Notes: a model not told the origin generated them from the letters alone. Shown: positions 27,811-36,361, counted from the first letter of the stretch. The stretch: DNA of 64,000 nucleotides from Streptomyces wuyuanensis (GCF_900103455.1 NZ_FNHI01000008.1:1-64000), one strand, 5' to 3'. Numbers and translations are program-made.

Positions 27811-28710
27811 ATGTTGAACCTGGAGCGCCTACGGACCCTGGACGCCCTGGCCCGGCACGGTTCCGTCAGTGCCGCGGCCGACGGGCTGCACGTCACGACC
27901 TCGGCCGTGTCCCAGCAAATGGCGAAACTGGAGCGGGAGGTGGGCCAGCAACTGCTGGCCAAGAACGGGCGCGGGGTGCGGCTCACGGACGCCGGGCGCC
28001 TGCTCGCCGACCACGCCGCCCGCATCCTGTCGCAGGTCGAGCTCGCGCAGGCGGACATCGAGGCGCAGCGGGGCCAGGTGGTCGGCGAGGTGCGGCTCGG
28101 GGCGTTCCCGACGGCTGCCCGGGGGCTCTTCCCCGCCGCGCTCACGACCCTGCGGGCCGACCACCCCGACCTGCGGGTGCGCACCAGCGAACTGGAACCG
28201 GAGTACGCCCTGCGCCAGGTGCTCCGGGGCGATCTCGATCTGGCGGTGGCGCTGGACTGGAGCAACAAGCGGCTCCCCGTCCCGGGCGGGCTCACGCGCG
28301 AGCCGCTCCTCGACGACGCCGCCGACGTGGCGATGCCCGCGGACCACCCGCTCGCGGGCCGTGGTGACGTGGATCTGGAGGACTTCGCCGACGACGACTG
28401 GGTCTCCTGGCCCGAGGGTGAGTTCTGCTACGAGTGGCTGGTGTTCACGCTGCGCGCCAAGGGCATCGAACCCCGCATCGCCCACCTCGCCGGCGAACAC
28501 CACACGCAGCTGGCCCTGATCGCGGCGGGCCTGGGCGTCTGTGTGACCCCGCGGCTGGGCCGGGGTCCGGTCCCCGACGGCGTCAGGCTGGTCCCGGTGC
28601 GGCAGAAGGTGCGCCGGCACATCTACGCGGTCTGGCGGACGGACGCCGACCGCCGGCCGTCGATCCGCGCGGCGCTGGCGGCGCTCCGGTCCGCGGCGGC
28701 GTCCGTCTGA
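27811..28710 (+). CDS. LysR family transcriptional regulator
   Basis: 299 aa. The N-terminal helix-turn-helix (about 2-60: NLERLRTLDALARHGSVSAA, TTSAVSQQMAKLEREVGQ, LLAKNGRGVRLTDAG) is textbook LysR. The effector-binding domain spans about 88-295. A leaderless start is indicated by TAGCAT (27798-27803) 7 nt before the ATG at 27811. It is divergent from the third EamA gene, which is its most likely target. Confidence 0.93.
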   Translation: MLNLERLRTLDALARHGSVSAAADGLHVTTSAVSQQMAKLEREVGQQLLAKNGRGVRLTDAGRLLADHAARILSQVELAQADIEAQRGQVVGEVRLGAFPTAARGLFPAALTTLRADHPDLRVRTSELEPEYALRQVLRGDLDLAVALDWSNKRLPVPGGLTREPLLDDAADVAMPADHPLAGRGDVDLEDFADDDWVSWPEGEFCYEWLVFTLRAKGIEPRIAHLAGEHHTQLALIAAGLGVCVTPRLGRGPVPDGVRLVPVRQKVRRHIYAVWRTDADRRPSIRAALAALRSAAASV

Positions 28711-28779
28711 GCGCCCGCGCGAGGCGTTCCCGCACTTCGCGGGGAGTGCGACGTCGGCGGGTGCGGTCCGGGGGAGGGT

Positions 28780-29247
28780 TCAGAGCCCGCCCAGTTTGCG
28801 GAAGTCCCACGACGCGATCGCCTCGGGCGTCAGCCGGAGCCAGGCATGCCGGCCGTCGTGCGGCATCGAGTCCAGGCCGAAGTTCTTCCGTGCGAACAGC
28901 CGCTCGGGGGCTTCGAGTTCCGGGCACGGCTCGCCGGTGCGCGGGGCCTCGCCCACGAAGACCGCGGTGCCGGAGAGCTCCACGCCGCGGAGTTCGCCGT
29001 ACTCCTCCCCGGCGTCCACCACGACCGCGATCCGCGGATCGCGGCGCAGTTCGGACCATCGCCGGCTGCGCGTGATCGAGTACAGCCACAGCGACGTGCC
29101 GTCCCAGGCGAACCACAGGGCACTGACATGGGGCGTTCCGGCGGGCGATACCGTCGCCACCCGGCAGGTGCGCTGCTCGCCGAGGAAGGCGTCCAGCTCG
29201 GCGGGCGACATCATGATCCGCCGGCCCCGGCGCTGTGTGACGGCCAT
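28780..29247 (-). CDS. Pyridoxamine 5'-phosphate oxidase family protein (F420/FMN split-barrel)
   Basis: 155 aa. A compact split-barrel: MSPAELDAFLGEQRTCRVAT, GTPHVSALWFAWDGTSLWLYS, RRWSELRRDPRIAVVVDAGEEYG, ELSGTAVFVGE. The length and motifs are close to the F420-dependent quinone reductase/heme-utilization type of actinobacteria, but the cofactor cannot be told from sequence alone. The ATG at 29247 has GGAGGAGG ~9 nt upstream. Its leader is divergent from that of the isochorismatase-like gene. Confidence 0.85.
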   Translation of the reverse strand: MAVTQRRGRRIMMSPAELDAFLGEQRTCRVATVSPAGTPHVSALWFAWDGTSLWLYSITRSRRWSELRRDPRIAVVVDAGEEYGELRGVELSGTAVFVGEAPRTGEPCPELEAPERLFARKNFGLDSMPHDGRHAWLRLTPEAIASWDFRKLGGL

Positions 29248-29511
29248 CGGCGGCGCCTCCTCCCGCGAGCCGGCGTTCCGCCGGCCCGACGACTGATGTG
29301 GTGTCAGAAAGGATGAGCGCTCTTCCCCCGTGACGCAATGCCCGTTACCGTCGCGCGCCCGGGCCGCCGGCGCCGCGAGGCCGTCCGTGGCCGGACGCGG
29401 ACCCGCACTCGGACCGTCCGCGGCCGGGCCCGGACCGACCCGGACCCGGCACGACAGGTCCGGCACCGACAGGGGCCGTGCGCGGCCCGGACGAAGCGGA
29501 GGGGGAAGCGA

Positions 29512-30162
29512 ATGCCTTCGTACGAACAGCTGGTGGCGCAGCTCGATCCGGCCTCCACGGTCCTGCTGACCGTCGAATGCCAGCAGGGCGTCGTCGGCCC
29601 GGACAGTGCCCTCCCGGAACTCGCGGCGCAGGCGCGGTCGTCGGGTGCCCTGGAGAACATCGGCCGGCTCGTGGACGTGGCCCACGGAGCCGGGGTGCAG
29701 GTCATGCACGCGGTGGCGGAGCGGCGCCCCGACGGGCGCGGCGCCAGCAGAAACGCCCGTCTGTTCCGCGCCGCCGAGCGGCTGCCGGTCCAGCAGCACT
29801 CCGGAAGCAAGGCGGTCCGCGTCGCCGATCCGATCGAGGTGGCGGACGAGGACATCGTGGTGCGCCGACTGCACGGCCTGTCGCCGCTCTCCGGCACCGA
29901 CGTGGACCCGCTGCTGCGCAATCTGGGCTGCCGCACGCTGGTCGTCACCGGCGTCTCGGCCAACGTGGCGATACCGAACGCCGTCTTCGACGCGGTCAAC
30001 CTCGGCTACACCGCGGTCGTTCCCGCGGACGCCATCGCGGGGGTGCCCCCCGAGTACACCCCCGCGATGATCAGGAACACGCTCGCTCTCGTCGCCACCG
30101 TCACCACCACGGACGACGTGCTCGCGTGCTGGAAGGCGCCGCGCCGGGCCGCACGCACCTGA
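29512..30162 (+). CDS. Isochorismatase-fold protein lacking the catalytic triad
   Basis: 216 aa, a complete isochorismatase/cysteine-hydrolase fold (STVLLTVECQQGVVG; NIGRLVDVAHGAGVQVMHAV; LRNLGCRTLVVTGVSANVAI). The usual Asp-Lys-Cys triad reads E22 (in VEC, expected D), R118 or R119 (in VVRRLHG, expected K) and A153 (in SANVA, expected Cys, or Gly in true isochorismatases). Several Arg/His residues remain in the pocket. It may be a ligand-binding pseudoenzyme, or it may act by another mechanism. ATG 29512 has GGAGGGGGAAG upstream. The 264-bp divergent gap to the PNPOx gene is GC-rich without an obvious operator. Confidence 0.82.
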   Translation: MPSYEQLVAQLDPASTVLLTVECQQGVVGPDSALPELAAQARSSGALENIGRLVDVAHGAGVQVMHAVAERRPDGRGASRNARLFRAAERLPVQQHSGSKAVRVADPIEVADEDIVVRRLHGLSPLSGTDVDPLLRNLGCRTLVVTGVSANVAIPNAVFDAVNLGYTAVVPADAIAGVPPEYTPAMIRNTLALVATVTTTDDVLACWKAPRRAART

Positions 30163-30192
30163 CGTGCGCTGCCCGGCCGGGCCGCCTGCCGG

Positions 30193-30675
30193 TCAGGCGA
30201 GCTTGATCGAGCCGCCTTCGACGACGATGGCCGCGGCGGGCAGCGGCGTCGTCGCCGGGCCGCTCTTCACGCTGCCGTCGCCGGCGTCGAAATTGCTGTT
30301 GTGGCAAGGGCAGTTGATGATGCCGTCGGCGACGCTCTTCACCGCGCAGCCCTGGTGCGTGCACTTGGACGAGAAGGCCTTGAACTCGCCCGCGGTCGGC
30401 TGCGTCACCACGATGTCGCCGATGACCTTGCCGCCTCCCTCGGGGATGTCGGCGATGCTCGCGATGACCTTGCCACCGCTGCCGCCGGTCGTACCGCCGG
30501 TCGTGCCGCCCGTCGAACCACCGGTCGAGCCGCCGTCCGCCGGAGTCACGGTCCCGCTGCCCGAACTCTCCGAGCCGCCGCACGCCGTCAGTGCCGCGGC
30601 CAGCCCGGCACCGCCGGCTGCCGTGAAGACGGTGCGACGCGCCACGGCGCGCGCCGGTCCCTGCGTTCCGGTCAT
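30193..30675 (-). CDS. Rieske (2Fe-2S) Tat-exported lipoprotein
   Basis: 160 aa. A twin-arginine signal (ARRTVFTAAGGAGLAAALTAC) ends in a lipobox with Cys32. A flexible Gly/Ser/Thr linker follows (about 48-68, repeated GGST/GGTT). The Rieske domain has C105-T-H107-Q-G-C110 and C122-P-C124-H125, the two cluster-binding boxes plus the disulfide cysteines. It is a stand-alone small Rieske protein of the kind common in Streptomyces, with no partner oxidoreductase adjacent; the electron partner is unknown. ATG 30675 has AAAGGGAG upstream. Confidence 0.93.
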   Translation of the reverse strand: MTGTQGPARAVARRTVFTAAGGAGLAAALTACGGSESSGSGTVTPADGGSTGGSTGGTTGGTTGGSGGKVIASIADIPEGGGKVIGDIVVTQPTAGEFKAFSSKCTHQGCAVKSVADGIINCPCHNSNFDAGDGSVKSGPATTPLPAAAIVVEGGSIKLA

Positions 30676-30788
30676 GCCGCTCCCTTTCCACAGTCGGCCC
30701 CCGTCCCGGGCCGCTCGTGTTGTTCTACGGGACCGGGCCACCGCTCGTTCAACGGCCACGCCGGAAAACCGCAAAGTAATCTGGCGCA

Positions 30789-31643
30789 ATGCTTTCCGAA
30801 GTCACAGCGACCCGCTATGTCACGCCCTTGCGTGAGGGCGGCTCGCTCCCGGGCATCGTCGAGGCCGACGATCTCGGCACGTACGTCATGAAGTTCACGG
30901 GGGCCGGGCAGGGGCGCAAGACCCTGGTGGCCGAGGTCATCTGCGGGCAGCTGGCGCGCAGGCTCGGGCTGCGCGTCCCCGAACTGGTCCGGATGCAGCT
31001 CGATCCGGTGATCGGCCTCTCCGAGCCGGACCAGGAGGTGCAGGAGCTGCTGAAGGCCAGCGGCGGGCTGAACCTCGGGATGGACTTCCTGCCAGGCTCG
31101 ATCGGCTTCGACCCGCTCGCGTACGAAGTGGACGCCGCGGAGGCGGGGCGCGTCGTCTGGTTCGACGCGCTGATCAACAACGTGGACCGGTCCTGGCGCA
31201 ACCCCAACATGCTCGTGTGGCACGGAGACCTGTGGCTGATCGACCACGGCGCCACCATGATCTGGCACCACAACTGGCCGGGGGCGGCGGCCTCCGCCGC
31301 GAAGCCCTACGACGCCTCCGACCACGCCCTGGCACCGTTCCGGCCCGACATCGCCGGCGCCGCCGCCGCACTGGCGCCGCTGGTCACCCGTGAGCTGCTG
31401 ACCGAGGCCGCCGCTGACGTCCCGGACGAATGGCTCGTGGACGAGCCCGGGTTCGAGACCACCGACGCGCTCCGCCGCGCCTATGTGGAGGCCCTGCTGC
31501 CGCGGGCGGCCACCATCCACGAGCGCATCACGCTGGAGGCGCCCTCCCGGCCCCGGCCTTCCCAGGCGCCGGGCTGGCTCACCGATCACCTCGGCTCCTG
31601 GCCGCACCCCACCAAGAAGAGCACGAAGGACGGTGGCCAGTGA
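30789..31643 (+). CDS. HipA-like kinase family protein
   Basis: 284 aa. It keeps kinase landmarks: K35 in GTYVMKFTGAGQGRK (ATP lysine and glycine-rich loop), FDALINNVDRSWRNPNML with D133 and N138/N140 as catalytic and metal ligands, and LIDHGA with D152 as the DFG equivalent. It is shorter than true HipA (~440 aa) and lacks the N-terminal HipA subdomain. It is leaderless, with TAATCT (30777-30782) 6 nt before the ATG. It overlaps the DUF3037 gene by 4 nt (GTGA). No HipB-type antitoxin is adjacent, so the partner may be the DUF3037 protein. Confidence 0.85.
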   Translation: MLSEVTATRYVTPLREGGSLPGIVEADDLGTYVMKFTGAGQGRKTLVAEVICGQLARRLGLRVPELVRMQLDPVIGLSEPDQEVQELLKASGGLNLGMDFLPGSIGFDPLAYEVDAAEAGRVVWFDALINNVDRSWRNPNMLVWHGDLWLIDHGATMIWHHNWPGAAASAAKPYDASDHALAPFRPDIAGAAAALAPLVTRELLTEAAADVPDEWLVDEPGFETTDALRRAYVEALLPRAATIHERITLEAPSRPRPSQAPGWLTDHLGSWPHPTKKSTKDGGQ

Positions 31644-32035
31644 CCCGGCACGACCCCCGGAGGGACGTCTTCGAGTACGCGCTGCTGCGCGTCGTCCCGC
31701 GCGTCGAGCGCGGTGAGTGCTTCAACGCGGGCGTGGTCGTCTACTGCCGCGCCAGGTCCTTCGTGGCCGCCCGCACCCACCTGGACGAGACCAAGCTGCG
31801 GGCGCTGGACCCGCGGGCCGACGTCACCGGCGTACGGGCGGCGCTGCACGCCGTGGAGGGGGTCTGCCGCGGCGGCGAGGAGGCCGGACAGGCGTCCCGG
31901 GACGACGCGGGACGGCGCTTCCGCTGGCTGATCGCCCCCCGCTCCACCGTCGTGCAGCCGGGGCCCGTCCACACCGGTCTGACCGCCGACCCCGAGGCCG
32001 AGGTGGAGCGGCTGCTGGAGCTCCTGGTGCGCTGA
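31640..32035 (+). CDS. DUF3037 family protein
   Basis: 131 aa. The family core is FEYALLRVVPRVERGECFNAGVVVYCRAR, with the conserved R-E-x-x-N pattern, followed by ETKLRALDP and the FRWLIAPRSTVVQPGPVHTG segment. Function is unknown. The GTG at 31640 overlaps the stop of the HipA-like kinase gene, so the pair is translationally coupled and probably acts together. Possibilities include an accessory subunit, a substrate or an inhibitor of the kinase; sequence does not decide. Confidence 0.85.
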   Translation: MTRHDPRRDVFEYALLRVVPRVERGECFNAGVVVYCRARSFVAARTHLDETKLRALDPRADVTGVRAALHAVEGVCRGGEEAGQASRDDAGRRFRWLIAPRSTVVQPGPVHTGLTADPEAEVERLLELLVR

Positions 32036-32066
32036 ACGAGCCCATCGGAGTGGGTACGTGACGGGG

Positions 32067-32143
32067 GGCACCCGGTGTGCCGTTGACACCGGGTGCCAGG
32101 GCTTCTAGCGTCTCGTCTGCTGAAGGTACTAAGCGGTCGCTCA
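32067..32143 (+). promoter_or_regulatory. fabG promoter with two operator-like palindromes
   Basis: TTGACA (32083-32088) and TAGCGT (32106-32111) have a 17-nt spacer. An 11-bp perfect inverted repeat (32067-32077 with 32087-32097, 9-nt gap) straddles the -35 box. Downstream of the likely start site, TAAGCG-GT-CGCTCA (32130-32143) is a near-perfect TetR-type palindrome. The layout suggests repression at two sites. The first repeat could also end transcription of the DUF3037 gene. Confidence 0.7.
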
Positions 32144-32216
32144 CCCTCCGGGTCGAGTCGACGGGCCGTGCCGGGCGAGCCGTATCCAAGTGATCCGAGG
32201 GCGAGGAGAACGAACC

Positions 32217-32978
32217 ATGTCCAGCAACGAGCAGCGCGTCGCGATCGTGACGGGGGCGGCGCGCGGCATTGGCGCCGCCACCGCCGTGCGCCTGGCGGCC
32301 GAGGGCCGTGCCGTGGCGGTACTCGACCTCGACGAGGCGGCGTGCAAGGACACCGTCGAGAAGATCACCTCCGCGGGCGGCAGGGCGATCGCCGTCGGCT
32401 GCGACGTCTCGGACTCCGCCCAGGTCGAGGCCGCAGTGGAGCGGGTCGCCACCGAGCTCGGCGCGCCGACGGTCCTCGTCAACAACGCGGGCGTGCTCCG
32501 CGACAACCTGCTGTTCAAGATGAGCGAGTCCGACTGGGACATCGTGATGAACGTGCACCTCAAGGGCGCGTTCCTTATGGCCAAGGCCTGTCAGAAGCAC
32601 ATGGTCGACGCGGGCTTCGGCCGGATCGTCTCCCTCTCCTCCAGCTCCGCGCTGGGGAACCGCGGCCAGGCGAACTACTCGGCGGTCAAGGCCGGTCTGC
32701 AGGGCTTCACCAAGACCCTCGCCAAGGAGCTCGGCAAGTTCGGCGTCACCGCCAACGCCGTCGCGCCCGGCTTCATCGTCACGGAGATGACCGCCCAGAC
32801 CGCCGCCCGGGTCGGCATGGGCTTCGAGGAGTTCCAGGCCGCGGCCGCCACCCAGATCCCCGTCCAGCGGGTCGGCCGGCCGGAGGACGTCGCGAACGCG
32901 ATCGCCTTCTTCACGGGCGACGACGCCGGATTCGTCTCGGGCCAGGTCATGTACGTGGCCGGCGGCCCGCTCAACTGA
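32217..32978 (+). CDS. fabG: 3-oxoacyl-ACP reductase-type SDR (FabG family)
   Basis: 253 aa classical short-chain dehydrogenase. NADP site TGAARGIGAA (residues ~10-19), NNAGV, catalytic Ser in SLSSSS, and Y-x3-K in YSAVKAG are all present. FabG is the closest family: it reduces 3-oxoacyl groups in fatty-acid or polyketide synthesis. S. coelicolor has FabG-like genes at the corresponding place (SCO1345/1346, memory). The ATG at 32217 has AGGAGA 7 nt upstream. It forms an operon with the next SDR (16-nt gap). Confidence 0.9.
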   Translation: MSSNEQRVAIVTGAARGIGAATAVRLAAEGRAVAVLDLDEAACKDTVEKITSAGGRAIAVGCDVSDSAQVEAAVERVATELGAPTVLVNNAGVLRDNLLFKMSESDWDIVMNVHLKGAFLMAKACQKHMVDAGFGRIVSLSSSSALGNRGQANYSAVKAGLQGFTKTLAKELGKFGVTANAVAPGFIVTEMTAQTAARVGMGFEEFQAAAATQIPVQRVGRPEDVANAIAFFTGDDAGFVSGQVMYVAGGPLN

Positions 32979-32994
32979 ACCGGAGGCGACCGAC

Positions 32995-33768
32995 ATGACC
33001 GCACAGGAGCGAGAGCTTCCCCCGCTGTCCGGCAAGGTGGCCCTGGTGACGGGTGGCAGCCGCGGCATCGGCTACGGCGTCGCCGAGGCGTTCGTCGCCC
33101 GCGGAGACCGGGTCTGCATCACCGGCCGCGGCGAGGACGCGCTGAAGGAGGCCGTGGAAAACCTCGGGGCGGACCGGGTGATCGCCGTCGCGGGCAAGGC
33201 CCACGACGAGGCGCACCAGGCCATCGCCGTCGAGCGCGCCATGGAGGCGTTCGGCCGGGTCGACTTCCTGGTGAACAACGCCGGCACCAACCCCGTCTTC
33301 GGCCCCATCGCGGAACTCGACCTCAACGTCGCCCGCAAGGTCTACGAGACGAACGTGATCTCGGCGCTCGGCTTCGCCCAGCAGACCTGGAAGGCCTGGC
33401 AGAAGGACCACGGCGGTGCGATCGTGAACATCGCGTCCGTCGCGGGGCTCTCCGCGTCCCCCTTCATCGGCGCGTACGGCATGAGCAAGGCGGCCATGGT
33501 CAATCTGACCCTCCAGCTGGCGCACGAGTTCGCGCCGGTCGTCCGGGTCAACGCGATCGCTCCGGCCGTGATCAAGACGAAGTTCGCGGAGGCGCTGTAC
33601 GAGGGCCGCGAGGCGGAGGCCGCGGCCGTCTATCCCATGGGCCGGCTCGGGATCCCGTCGGACATCGGCGGAGCCGCCGCGTTCCTCACGTCCGACCAAT
33701 CGGACTGGGTCACGGGGCAGACACTGGTGGTCGACGGCGGTATTTTCCTTAACGCCGGAGTCCACTGA
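32995..33768 (+). CDS. Short-chain dehydrogenase/reductase (second in operon)
   Basis: 257 aa classical SDR. TGGSRGIGYG (cofactor), NNAGT, catalytic Ser in NIASVAG, and YGMSKAA are intact. GRLGIPSDIGGAAAFLTSDQSDWVTGQ is the standard C-terminal substrate region. The ATG has GGAGG about 8 nt upstream. Its substrate may be an acyl-CoA or acyl-ACP, matching the co-transcribed FabG, but that is inferred only from the operon. Confidence 0.9.
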   Translation: MTAQERELPPLSGKVALVTGGSRGIGYGVAEAFVARGDRVCITGRGEDALKEAVENLGADRVIAVAGKAHDEAHQAIAVERAMEAFGRVDFLVNNAGTNPVFGPIAELDLNVARKVYETNVISALGFAQQTWKAWQKDHGGAIVNIASVAGLSASPFIGAYGMSKAAMVNLTLQLAHEFAPVVRVNAIAPAVIKTKFAEALYEGREAEAAAVYPMGRLGIPSDIGGAAAFLTSDQSDWVTGQTLVVDGGIFLNAGVH

Positions 33769-33803
33769 GTCGATTTTCTCCTGAATGGCTCAGAATTGCC
33801 TCA

Positions 33804-33843
33804 AGTGCCCCGCCGGACCACCCCGTTGTTCCGGCGGGGCACT
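33804..33843 (+). terminator. Terminator of the fabG operon
   Basis: A perfect 14-bp inverted repeat (33804-33817 with 33830-33843) encloses a 12-nt loop, 35 nt past the SDR stop. There is no T-tract. Its right arm runs into the -35 region of the next gene (TTGTTC 33826-33831, TATGGT 33848-33853). Confidence 0.75.
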
Positions 33844-33886
33844 GCGGTATGGTTCGCCGACCCATGGCTGAACGAGGAGCGTGCAC

Positions 33887-35467
33887 GTGTTCAACCGGAC
33901 GATGCTGCAGGCGGCTGCAGCCCTTGCGTCCATATCCCTGGTGGCGGGATGCGGTCTGTTTTCGGACGATGACGCCGATGGGGCGAAGCCCATCGTCGTC
34001 GGTACGACGAGTGCCCCCAGCACACTCGACCCGGCCGCCGCGTGGGACGGTTCCTGGGAGCTGTACCGGAACGTCTTCCAGACCCTCCTGAGCTTCCCGA
34101 CCGGAAGCACCACGCCCCAGCCGGACGCGGCCGAGAAGTGCAAATTCACCGACCCGGCCAACACGGCTTTCCAGTGCACGCTCCGCGAGGGCCTGACCTT
34201 CTCCAACGGTCACCCGCTGGACGCGGCCGCGGTCAAGCACTCCATCGACCGCATCCAGAAGATCGACGTGGACAGCGGTCCCAACGGGCTCCTGGGCTCG
34301 CTCCGCGAGGTCAAGCAGGACGACGACCGTACCGTCACGTTCCACCTGACCAAGCCGGACGCCACCTTCCCGTTCATCCTCGGCACGCCCGCGATGTCCC
34401 TGGTCGACCCGGCCGAGTACCCCGCGGACAAGCTCCGGGAGGACGGCAAGCTCACCGGCTCCGGCCCGTACGTCCTGGAGTCCTACCAGGAGGGCTCGAA
34501 GGCGGAGCTCAAGAAGAACACCCGCTACAACGGCTTCGCCGACCGCAAGAACGACGCCGTCACCATCCGCTACTTCAACCAGTCCGAGGCCATGGTCGCG
34601 GCGCTGAAGCGGAAGGAGATCGACGCCACCTACCGCGGTCTGACCGCGGAGGAGGTCGTGGACCTCCAGGAGAAGAAGAAGGCCAACGAGGGCCTCCAGC
34701 TCGTCGAGACCACCGGCGCCGACATCCGGTACCTGGTGTTCAACCCCTCCGACAAGTCGGTCCGCAAGCTGCCGGTCCGCCAGGCCATCGCCCAGGTCGT
34801 CGACCGCGGCACGCTGGTCGGCAAGGTGTACCGGGGCACCGCCGAGCCGCTGTACTCGATGGTCCCCAAGGGCATCGCCGGCCACACCACGAGCTTCTTC
34901 GACAAGTACGGCGAGCCGAACGTCGCCAAGGCGCGGGGCATCCTCCGGGACGCGGGGATCGAGACCCCCGTGCCGCTGACGCTGTGGTTCACGACGGACC
35001 GGTACGGCTCCTCGACGGCGGCCGAGTTCGCCGAGCTCAAGCGCCAGCTCGACGAGTCCGGCCTGTTCGAGGTCAAGCTCCAGAGCAAGCCGTGGAAGAC
35101 GTTCCAGCAGGGGTACAAGAAGGGCGAGTACCCGGTCTTCGGACGAGGCTGGTTCCCCGACTTCCCCGACCCGGACAACTTCATCGCGCCGTTCGTCGGC
35201 AAGGACAACGTGCTGGGCACGCCGTACGACAGCCCGGAGATCACCCAGCAGCTGCTGCCGGAGACCCGCCAGCAGAGCGACCGCGGTGCGGTGTCCAAGC
35301 AGTTCGAGCGGGCGCAGACGATCTTCGTGGACGACGTCAGGCTGCTGCCGCTGTGGCAGGGCAAGCTGTACGTGGCGTCGAGCGAGGAGATCGCCGGCGC
35401 GGAGCGCGCCCTGGACCCGCAGACGGTCATGCAGCTGTGGGAGCTGCACCGCCAGACCAGCTGGTAG
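33887..35467 (+). CDS. ABC transporter solute-binding lipoprotein (family 5, peptide/nickel type)
   Basis: 526 aa. A lipoprotein signal with LVAGC at about residues 16-20 precedes the family 5 domain: GTTSAPSTLDPAAAWDGSWELYRNVFQTL, FHLTKPDATFPFIL and GSGPYVLESY near the middle, and a C-terminal lobe with GRGWFPDFPDPDNFI. It binds oligopeptides or similar ligands at the outer membrane face. No permease or ATPase is adjacent, so it must share a transporter or act alone. GTG 33887 is chosen over GTG 33881 because GAGGAG (33874-33879) is correctly spaced only for 33887. Confidence 0.93.
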   Translation: MFNRTMLQAAAALASISLVAGCGLFSDDDADGAKPIVVGTTSAPSTLDPAAAWDGSWELYRNVFQTLLSFPTGSTTPQPDAAEKCKFTDPANTAFQCTLREGLTFSNGHPLDAAAVKHSIDRIQKIDVDSGPNGLLGSLREVKQDDDRTVTFHLTKPDATFPFILGTPAMSLVDPAEYPADKLREDGKLTGSGPYVLESYQEGSKAELKKNTRYNGFADRKNDAVTIRYFNQSEAMVAALKRKEIDATYRGLTAEEVVDLQEKKKANEGLQLVETTGADIRYLVFNPSDKSVRKLPVRQAIAQVVDRGTLVGKVYRGTAEPLYSMVPKGIAGHTTSFFDKYGEPNVAKARGILRDAGIETPVPLTLWFTTDRYGSSTAAEFAELKRQLDESGLFEVKLQSKPWKTFQQGYKKGEYPVFGRGWFPDFPDPDNFIAPFVGKDNVLGTPYDSPEITQQLLPETRQQSDRGAVSKQFERAQTIFVDDVRLLPLWQGKLYVASSEEIAGAERALDPQTVMQLWELHRQTSW

Positions 35468-35568
35468 TGGCGCTCCGCCCTCCGGGACGCCCCACCGCCG
35501 TGGGCGTTGTCAGTGGCCGCGGGTAGGTTCTGTGGTCGATAACTGATCGCACCCCGGAGGTTGTTGAC

Positions 35569-36252
35569 GTGACCGACACCGACATGCTGCCCGAGTCCTG
35601 GCGCGGCGTCCTCGGCGAGGAGCTCCAGAAGCCGTACTTCAAGGAGCTCGTCGACTTCGTCGAGGACGAGCGCGCCAGGGGGCCGGTGTACCCGCCGCGC
35701 GACGAGGTCTTCGCGGCGCTGGACGCCACGCCCTACGACCGGGTGAAGGTGCTGGTGCTCGGGCAGGACCCGTACCACGGCGAGGGGCAGGGCCACGGTC
35801 TCTGCTTCTCCGTGCGTCCGGGTGTGAAGACGCCGCCCTCGCTGCGGAACATCTACAAGGAGATGCAGGAGGAGCTGGGCCTGCCGGTGCCGGACAACGG
35901 CTATCTGATGCCGTGGGCCGAGCAGGGCGTCCTGCTGCTCAACGCGGTGCTGACGGTCCGCGCCGGTGAGGCGAACTCGCACAAGGGCAAGGGCTGGGAG
36001 AAGTTCACCGACGCCGTGATCCGCGCGGTCGCCTCACGGCCCGACCCGGCGGTCTTCGTGCTCTGGGGCAACTACGCTCAGAAGAAGCTGCCGCTGATCG
36101 ACGAGTCGCGCCATGTCGTGGTGAAGGGCGCCCACCCCTCGCCGCTCTCCGCGAAGCGGTTCTTCGGGTCCCGTCCCTTCACCCAGATCAACGAGGCGGT
36201 CGCCGCCCAGGGCCACGCGCCCGTCGACTGGCGCATCCCCGACCTGGGCTGA
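35569..36252 (+). CDS. ung: Uracil-DNA glycosylase
   Basis: 227 aa, family 1 UDG that removes uracil from DNA. Catalytic water-activating loop GQDPYHGEGQ (about 64-73), FSVRPGVKTPPSLRNIYKEM, and the leucine/histidine loop HPSPLSAKRFFGSRPF (about 184-199) are complete. GTG 35569 has CGGAGG at 35555-35560 with an 8-nt spacer. It lies ~100 nt after the SBP gene and is transcribed in the same direction. Confidence 0.97.
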   Translation: MTDTDMLPESWRGVLGEELQKPYFKELVDFVEDERARGPVYPPRDEVFAALDATPYDRVKVLVLGQDPYHGEGQGHGLCFSVRPGVKTPPSLRNIYKEMQEELGLPVPDNGYLMPWAEQGVLLLNAVLTVRAGEANSHKGKGWEKFTDAVIRAVASRPDPAVFVLWGNYAQKKLPLIDESRHVVVKGAHPSPLSAKRFFGSRPFTQINEAVAAQGHAPVDWRIPDLG

Positions 36253-36361
36253 CGCTGTTGGCGCACCTGGCTGACAGTTCGGGGCACCGCCCGAGCCTGT
36301 GCCCGATTGCCGCCGGCGGCGGCTAGCGTCGGGACGACGGGTCGAGGCGCTGGAGGCCGCA

